Source of the DNA: Crossaster papposus
Lineage: Eukaryota > Echinodermata > Asteroidea > Velatida > Solasteridae
Direction: 5' to 3'
NCBI GenBank assembly: GCA_037893245.1
Contig: JBAIAA010000804.1
Span: 1,116,001 to 1,180,000, forward strand
DNA: 64,000 nt
Shown here: positions 10,706 to 19,700 of the stretch, piece by piece
Numbering within the stretch: the stretch's first letter is position 1
How the letters are laid out: each line of letters opens with the position of its first letter
Notes under the pieces: generated by a model
The model's input: the letters and a program-made list of their open reading frames with translations, nothing else
Database searches by the model: none
What the model was told of the DNA's origin: nothing
Position numbers and translations under genes: made by a program

Positions 10706-13700
10706 GTTAGTTCATGAATTTTAAACCTGTAAAGGTTTTATGCCACAGCTTGCTGAAATATAAACATTTTTACAGTGATAGTAAAAATTACTTATATTGC
10801 TTTGCAAGGGCATAATGTTTAGAAAACCTTATTTTAATTTGGAGTTTCAGACAAACCAAGACACAGGGACGTATACAATTCTCTTGCAGTTTGAGGTTTT
10901 TGCACTTTAAAAATGCAGATTACACATTAGCAAGAAGAATACATGGTACGTGTACATGTATTTCTTTTGTACGTACATGTACATGTACCGGTATGTACCT
11001 GAAATTCTGAAGAATAAAAAAAAAAATCACTGAAAACACTTGTTTTCCATCTAGTGCAAGTGCCAAACAAACTTTTGCTGTTTTCCCTACACGTTTACTT
11101 GTACACAATTAGAGGGGCAATAGACATTGATACTTTTCAGGATGTGTATTAACAGCAAACCTATTATCTTCTCTACCACAGAAATTGGTCCATTTCAGGG
11201 AAACCAGCAACACCAACTCGGTCTCCACCCCCTCTACCCCTCCCTCCTCCTCGGCTCGGAAAGCTAGCCCCCCTCCCTCCGGCCGGGTGCCGCCCCCTGT
11301 GGCCCCCCGTCCTTGCAACGGGAGGGCGCCTGCCACAAACGGGGAGAGCACGGAACTGGACCCAGACCCAGGGCAGCCCCCAGTGGTGCCACCCCGGCGG
11401 GTTCGTGGCTATGACTTTCTGCAGGATCAGAACACCGAGCAGGGTCACGGTCTGCCGCCGACGCCAAAAGTACCTGTAAGTAGGCCAGGGACCGATTTCA
11501 CGAAACTTGTCGTATCTTGCGACTCATCTTAGGACTTCAGATGAGTCCAACTCTAAGATCGATCTTTAAGATCAATTTCACTAAACCCATCTTAAGAAAG
11601 ACGCAACAAAACTACATCTACGTCGCTCATTTTACCTGTAGAGCATACTACTTGCATATTTCCCTGTATCGACAAGGGAGGAAGGAGATTTGATGTCTGT
11701 TTCATGTTTGTTTACCATTTAGTGAAACAGAAAGAAATGCGCAAACCAACTTATTGCTTGCGCCTGCAAAGGACACACGTTCACTACTACGCAATACATT
11801 TCAAACGTAAGGTACATGTAGTTCTGCACGTGTTCTTCACAAGATACAACTGAGTTTACTAGTTGTTTGCGCGTAATTGAATTTTGTAAATAATTTATTT
11901 TATTTTCAAATCATTTCTTCATCAAAACTATAACTCAGGGCCGACATTCGTCTTTAACGAGAAAATAATGTAATAATCTCCAGACGACATACAAATTAAC
12001 ACACATAAAAAAAGACCCTGAGACCGATTCTCAGTTAAGTTGAGACAAGTTTAGCCCATTGCTATAGAAGTTAGAACGCGTCATAACTTTGGTGAACTTG
12101 ATTCTTGGACGAGTTGATTTTAAAACTAATGACCCTTCCTAAGATGCGTCTTAGCATTTTGAGAAATCTGCCGCATAAATCCAAATCCCTCTGCAATTAA
12201 TTACAGGGGTAGATTACCGTGGCCTCGTGATGTGGTGCAATAAATCCATGTTCTGTGGGTAATTCTGTAGATGGTGGTTTTGAGTTCAGCCTGTAGTTAT
12301 GGTGCTTGTGCATATGAAGGGAAACTTTGTCGCTCATTGCTTCTCCCACCCAGGAGTAAATAGGTACCTGTGAGGGCAGAGATGGTTATGTAATTGATTT
12401 TAGCCGCCTTGTGCCAAAATAGGGAGCTTGCATTTATATTGTTTCATTGGCCCAATGGTAAGGGGTAATAATAATGATATTGGTTAAAAGTGCTATACAT
12501 GTGAGTACACACATTCGCATTTTTGTATCACTGTGGAGACATGGCTTTGTTCTCCTGTACAAAATTGTTAGAAAGTCCAGCACGTTTTTCAAAATGCTCC
12601 CATTTTAACCATTTTTTTTTTCTTGGGTTGAAATTTCGACCCAATATACCCTATATTATACCCTAACCCAAATACTAACCCTAACCCACATCCTAATCCT
12701 AGTTTTTGAGTAATTTAAGTAAAATCCAAAAAACTAATTCGTGAAATTCCCAGTGGAGACCTATTCATCTATAGAAATTTACCCTCCTCAGATGTTTTGT
12801 TTCCATTGTACACATTGTGTTCATGTCTCCAGAGGGTACCGTATTTCGCACCATTGTACCTGTTTTTATTAAAGAGTACATGTAATTAATTTATTCAATC
12901 AATTGATTGTTTACACATTTTGGTTTAAGTGTTGTTTTATTAAGTAGTGACAGATTGTGATTTTTGAGGTTTGTTTTGGAAACTTTTCTCTGCAGATGGG
13001 GGCCTGTTTCTCCAAAGTGTTCAATGAGTGTCCGCTCAATCTCTACAACTCAACGAGCTGGATTCACCCAGAGACTAAAGGTGATTGCACTCTCTTATGC
13101 ATTTACATACTTATTTACATACTCTGCTTCTCAGAATCTCACCTACCGGTAGTGTCCTCTTTTTTACCTTTCTCACTGACTATAAACTGAATGACAGACG
13201 GTCACTTGTAAGCCAGGCAGTGCTGTTGCATAGGATTACTCTTAACACCTCTTTTGTACCTTTTTCACTGACTGACTGACTGACTGAATAACAGACTGTC
13301 ACTTGTGACCCGGGCAGTGCTGTTGCATAGGATTACCCTTAACACCTCTTCAGTACCTTTCTCACTGACTGACTGACTGACTGACTGAATGACAGACTGT
13401 CACTTGTGAGCCGGGCAGTGCTGTTGCATAGGATTACCCTCCGAAATCCACGCCCGCGCTAGTTTATAGAAGTGCAAAAATACAGCGCGACCAGCGACCT
13501 CACGCAGCTACTATTTATGCAAATGAACTAAAGACAACTGAACGCCCTGTTCTAATCATCCGAGTGAGGTTTTAGGGGTGGCGCTCATTATGCTAATAGC
13601 CGCAGCTGACCTTTGCCGTTTTCTTATTGGTCAGTCGTTGCGTAGAAAATGTTTATTTAGAGTCAGCAGTGAAAGGTCATAACACGGAAATGCTCTAAAT

Positions 13701-16700
13701 ATCGGAGATTATCGGACTAGTAGTTGATTCGTATAGTGATTTTAACAAAGGCTTTTGAGGAATTGTACATGTAAATTGTAACGGTTTCCAGACTGTCTGG
13801 CTTGATCGTTGAGGGTTATATCAGTTAAAGTTTTGCTCGAATTGCTGGGTATTTGCTTGAATGTTGACAATGTTATGGTCAAAACTACCTGTACATGTAG
13901 TTGCTTATGGGTTTATGTGCCTGTAGCCGATTCTGTATGTGCCAGCTAGCTTTTGAGCAGAATGGGGCTGTCTACCTGAAAAAATGATGGATTACCGACA
14001 ACCTGTCGGGCAAATTCACGATAAACATCGTAATCACGAAGAAATTATTCTAAGGCCTTCCGATGCTTGGGTTGAAAACCTTCAAACAACACGACAGATT
14101 TCTGGTCTCATTTGTATCACGATTTGTTTGGGTTTTTTTACTCGTGAATTTCATTAAATTAGTCGGACCATGTTTACCTCCACAGATCAGTACATAATCT
14201 TTGCCTGTGAAGAAGGCATCTACACATTCAACTTGAATCAGATTCACGAGGGAGTCATGGACCAGGTAAGAAAGGGGCGGGGTTGCAATTTTTGGCAGAC
14301 AAACTAAACACTTTTTATCTCCCAACTTTAAAGGTTCAATACACCATTTGCAGATATCCAAAAAAATTACGATCTGCGGATCATTTGTTTTTCAATATCC
14401 GGTTCCCATACTACCATTATTTCAAACCCCTATAACACAAGCCTTGTGCCTGTTACTGTATTTTGTATTATTTTGCCAAGATAAAATAAATAATTTTTTG
14501 TAATGTTATTTCTCTTTATTTTCTTAGATTTTTCCAAGAAGAACAACATATGTCTATGTTATCAACAACGTTATGATATCATTAACAGGTTGGTGTAACA
14601 GGTTAAAGTGAGGGTTTTCAGGTATTAGAAAAGAGGATACAATTCTCTTTACAATGCTGTTTCTTGCACTTCAAACAGACATTCTGTTAACAAGTTATGT
14701 ACATGTGAAATGGAAAAATGCCTATTGTTTTTTCTCAAAAGTTAGAAATTGTTGTGCACAAGTCTATAAGAAAATGTACCTAAGGGATCATTATTATTCC
14801 TCGGTTTACACGTAGCTGTTGATATCACATGACGACTTCTGAAAATCTTGTTTTTGCACTCGTCGACATTCATATTTTTTGTTATTCCATCCTTGTCAGG
14901 GAAGACACCCAGTCTGTACCAGCACAACCTTCTAGCACTAATCGACAAGAACTTTCACCGCTTCCATATACCCAGCATGCTGGGCGACCGGCTGTCGCGC
15001 ATCCCCGACAAACTGGTCCCTAGAAAGTTTGCCGTTAGCCACAAAGTTCCCGATACCAAGGGCTGCACTCGCTGCTGCGTAGGTAGGTGATTATGTAGTG
15101 ACTGCCAGTCTACATGTATATGTATATGTGTGTAAGAGTACTACATGAAAAGAGTTACATGCCGTCTTAAGCCGTGTTCCCATTGGACTTTTTCTTCCGC
15201 GGCCACGCGGAAACTTACCGCGGCATTTCTTAGCGTGAATCTACCGCGCGTTCCCACCTGGACTTATATTCCGCGACGGAACGGCTCATTTGCTGTTCGA
15301 GACTGGCAGAATGTCACACATTGCGGGCGCTGTGCACAGTCACCTTTGACCTATGCAGGATATGACGTGCCTGTGACGTATTTTTCGCGCGCAATTAAAC
15401 TCCTCACAAAATCGATCAAATCTGCCATGTTTCTAACAAGTCAAGTAGCGAAACTGCAGCAACTGGACGAGATTGAAAAAAGCGCTGACCGTATTGCATC
15501 CTACACACGGTAATTCCTACACACGCTGCGTACGGTACATACCACACCGCCATCAATGCAAACGAGACAGGGAACCATACTTCCATTTTCGCGCGAGTTC
15601 TGTGTATAGTTGTGACGTATACAGGAAGTGTTGTTGTTTGCATAGCAATTTACAGCGTGGTCGCGGTAGTTTTACAGCGCGGAGCGTTCCCATTGGACTT
15701 TTTAGCGGCCCTGATAATTTACCGTGGCTGCGCGGAAGTCTCCCGCGACCTCTTTCGGCCTGTTTTTTTTACATCACGGTCGCGGTAAATAGACAGGGAG
15801 GTGTGTTTACCGTGCATCCCCATTGGATTTAATTTTGTCGTTCTAAAGAAAAGTCGCGGTACTCTAACAAAATTAAGTCCAATGGGAACATGCCTTAAGG
15901 CTACATTTGGAGGGAAACTTCCGTCAAATTTGTGCCATTATTCTATAATTTAGCATAATTTATTCTAAGCATTTACATGTAGAGTGGAAATAAGTTACTA
16001 GGGGCCCTTTTTGGCACAAGTTTAAACATTAACAAAACTGATCATACCACATTTTTGGAATAGATTATGAACACTTTTCGCTTCCTGATACTGGGTTTAC
16101 TGATACTGCATAAAAAGGCTGATATTGTGGAAGTATTGTGGAAGTGGTGAGTTCAGACCTGCACCAGTCTATTCTTTTGCTCAAGAATTTAAATCTAGGC
16201 TATTGAAGGTACATGTGTTCTCTTTCTCTTTCAGCTCTCAATCGTTTTAATGGTCACAAGTACATGTGTGGGGCTCTCCCAAATGCAATTGTTCTCCTTC
16301 AGTGGTATGAGCCCATGAACAAATTCCTACTAGTGAAGGTAAGAGGATTAGCATGAATTACAAATAATATTGAACACCTTGACTTTATTCGTACTTTATT
16401 ATTTGGGATTTATATAGCGCCATTTCCTCTATACCATGCATTTAAATGCAACAAATAAAAGACAAAGTCAAATAATCATAATATTCCAGAGATATCAACA
16501 CGAGAGGCCACAGTGTTTCATACTTTGGACCGGAAATTCTGAAGGCTTTGTCTGTGAAGCCGTTTTTAGATTTGGGTATCGGAACAAGAATAAAGACCGG
16601 CTCACAACACGCACACATATTTGGGAACTGGATTCTAGAACTTCTATACATATAGCTGTACTTGTAATTTCCAGCTATAATTTCAGAAGAAGCCTAACAT

Positions 16701-19700
16701 CAGTTTTTGTGACTAAGTGTTTGTCAAAGTTTTGGGGGCACTAAACCAGTTCTAAATTCTGTATGTCTGTATATCCGTATCTCGGTATCTTCCGTATGCG
16801 TGTTTAGATTTCAGGTCAAGTTTTTGAAAAAAAATGTATAACTTCTATTATACTCTCATGGCCGGATTTGGGTGAAACTTCGATGCAGTGACCCTTTGGT
16901 GGAAAGACACAATTATTTATCGGATTGCTCAGGTCAAAGGTCATGTAGGGGTCAGAGGTCATTGTTTATACGTTCAAGACTCAGGTTAAATTTTGAAAAC
17001 AAATATATAACTTCTGCATGCTTTCATGGATTTGGATGAAACATGGATGCAGTGACCCTTGCATAAGAAGACTCAATTTTTATTAGATTTCAAAGGTCAA
17101 AGGTCATGTAGGGGTCATTTAGGGTCGTTGTTTAAAGGTACTTGAAATTCAAAACTTTAATATGGCGAAATATGTTTTAATAATGCTAAATACTTAACAA
17201 CTGCAAAAACTTCATATTTGTTTATGTTCGTTCAATAATCGTGACCCTAAAATAAAAACCAATATGCGCCGTGCCCCGCCCATAAAAGATGACGTCACGG
17301 TAAGAATAGATCGTGGCTGTACCAGGCTAAGCCTAGCCTTGAATACAAGGCTATGCTGTATCCGCAACGTGGGATCATCGTTTGCCACAACACTAAACGT
17401 CTACATAGCCCGCAATGCATTATTATACATACTCAGCTGGTTCTCTATAATAATGCATTGCGGGCTATGTACACGTTTGGTGTTATGACAAACGATTATC
17501 CCACGTTGCGGATACAGTGCAGCTTTGTATTCAAGGCTAGGCTTAGCCTAGTATAGCCACGCTATATTCTTACCGTGACGTCATCTTTTGTGGGCGGGGC
17601 ACGGCGCATATTGCTTTTCATTTTAGGGTCACGATTAATGAGCAAACCTAAACAAATAAGAAGTTTTTGCAGTTGTTAAGTATTCAGCGTTATTAAAGCG
17701 TATATTTCTCCATATTAAAGTTTTGAATTTCAGTTACCCTTTAACATAAAAAAAAATGTGACTTTGTTTAAGAACACCAAACATAGGGAAAAGGTGACAC
17801 TCGCTATCCAAAGATCACCGAGGTTGTTTCCAGACACTATTTTCTGTGTATTAAGGTGTTTATAAATGTTTTCGTTTTCATTTGCAGGTGTTTGATTGTC
17901 CTCTTCCAATGGAGATCAAAGTCTTTGAGATGCTCTACAAGCAGGATGCCGAATTTCCCGTAGTCTGTGTTGGAGTTGCCAGAGGGTTGGTGTTTCTATT
18001 AATCCAATAAATTAAGAGGGCCTAATATTTTTATCTCAACAAAATCGTTGTCAGAAGCAAAATGACAGGAGGACACACAAATATGCAGGGTTGGGAGAAG
18101 AAATACAAAAGTAGGATTAAAGGGAATTGAGTGGAAGAACCAACAAAGGAAGGATTAAACCAAGAGATGAAAAAGAAGACAGGTGAATAGGAGACAGACC
18201 AGGAGGAATAAATATGAGATTGACCAGGGTGTAGATCAAATAGAATGAAGAGAGCGAACAAAAAGGGAGGGTGGTAATGTGGTAGTCAGGGTAGAGAATG
18301 AAGTGAACAAACGAATACAAGATTAGATGGGGAAGTTAGTTGGCTCAAGACCAGACCAAGGAGAATAAAGTGAAAAAACCAACAAAGGATTGTGACCAAG
18401 GGAAATGAAAGGCGGGGGTGCACAGAAATTTGTCCGTGGGTGAGTTGCAGAACGTTGCTCGCACAATTGCTGGTGGCAATTTTCTTGTGGGTAAGTTCTT
18501 GGGTACATGTGTAGTTGCTTACATGTACAGTACAGTTGCTGGTCAACGTGATGTTGTACATCGGTGTACTACATGTACATGTATATGTACATGTATTCGC
18601 ATTTTTGTATCACTGTGGAGACATGGCTTTGTTCTCGTGTACAAAATGATTAAAAAAGTCGAGCACGTTTTTCAAAATGCTTCCATTTTAACCATAATTT
18701 TTTTCCTGGGTTGAAATTTCGACCCAATATACCCTATATTATACCCTAACCCAAACACTAACCCTAACCCACATCCTAATCTTTGAGTAATTTAAGTAAA
18801 ATCAAAAAATCTAATTCGTGAAATTCCCAATGGAGACCTATTCATCTTTAGAAATTTACCCTCCGGAGACGTTTTGTCTCCATTGTACACATTGTGTTCA
18901 TGTCTCTAGAGGGTACTGTATTTCGGAACAATGCCTTTACTACACTTCATGTTTCATGTAGGCTAATATGCATATTTCAATTTTTTTTTTTTTGGGGGGG
19001 GGGGGTTGTTAATCATTTTGGGGAAGGCAACATGCATTACTTATTTATTGTAAACACATTTGTATTTATGGTTGTTTTTTAGGTTTGGTACTATTGCTGG
19101 CTAGTAACCCAGCATTGCACAGACTCAAAACTCTAGAGTTATTTTACCTGTTGGCAGGTTTGGTACTGTTTCTGTACAAGGCCTATTAGGGTTTGTCTGG
19201 TTAGGTTCCAGCAACTACTGAACCTGTGGCACCTGTTGGAGTTTGTTAGGTTAGGTAATCTTTCTAGTACAAGAGCCTCACAAAGAGCTCCTGTGAGTGG
19301 TCACAAAGTGCCATCAACTGCTAATACCTTGAACTACATATAGTTGGACTCCAAAAAGAAAATGATCTTCTACAAAAGATACTGGTAATAATATACCGGC
19401 AATTTATAATGTGCCATTATCCACCTTAATGAGTGCTCAAAGCGCAGAAAACAAAAACAAAGGGAACAAAGAGACAAAATGATTAAAAACGTGGACATTA
19501 CAACACAACTTGACAATCAAATGAATAAATGAGCTACTGGAATACAACTTGAAAGAGGTTGGTCTTCAGAGCCGTTTGAACTCTTGCAAGGTGGACTAGT
19601 CACGAATATCGTTCGCAATCATCAAGCCATGTTTGTTTGTATTTTATTTTATTTTTGTGCCCCAGAGTTGATAGGAAACATCTGTCCTTTGACATCATCA

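Noticed and set aside
11109..11467. Minus-strand frames of 67-91 codons
   Set aside because: Antisense of the Pro/Ser-rich MAP4K exon; Gly/Arg-rich translation is the complement of Pro codons.
12660..12710. Possible interstitial telomere (CCCTAACCC words)
   Set aside because: Only a few imperfect units, present at the same place in a dispersed repeat; not a telomere remnant.
17264..17556. Two open frames of 67-74 codons
   Set aside because: They lie within the 613-bp palindrome and have no protein similarity that I recognise.
18031..18561. Minus-strand hydrophobic frames
   Set aside because: They arise from the pyrimidine-rich complement of the purine tract and show no start or splice context.
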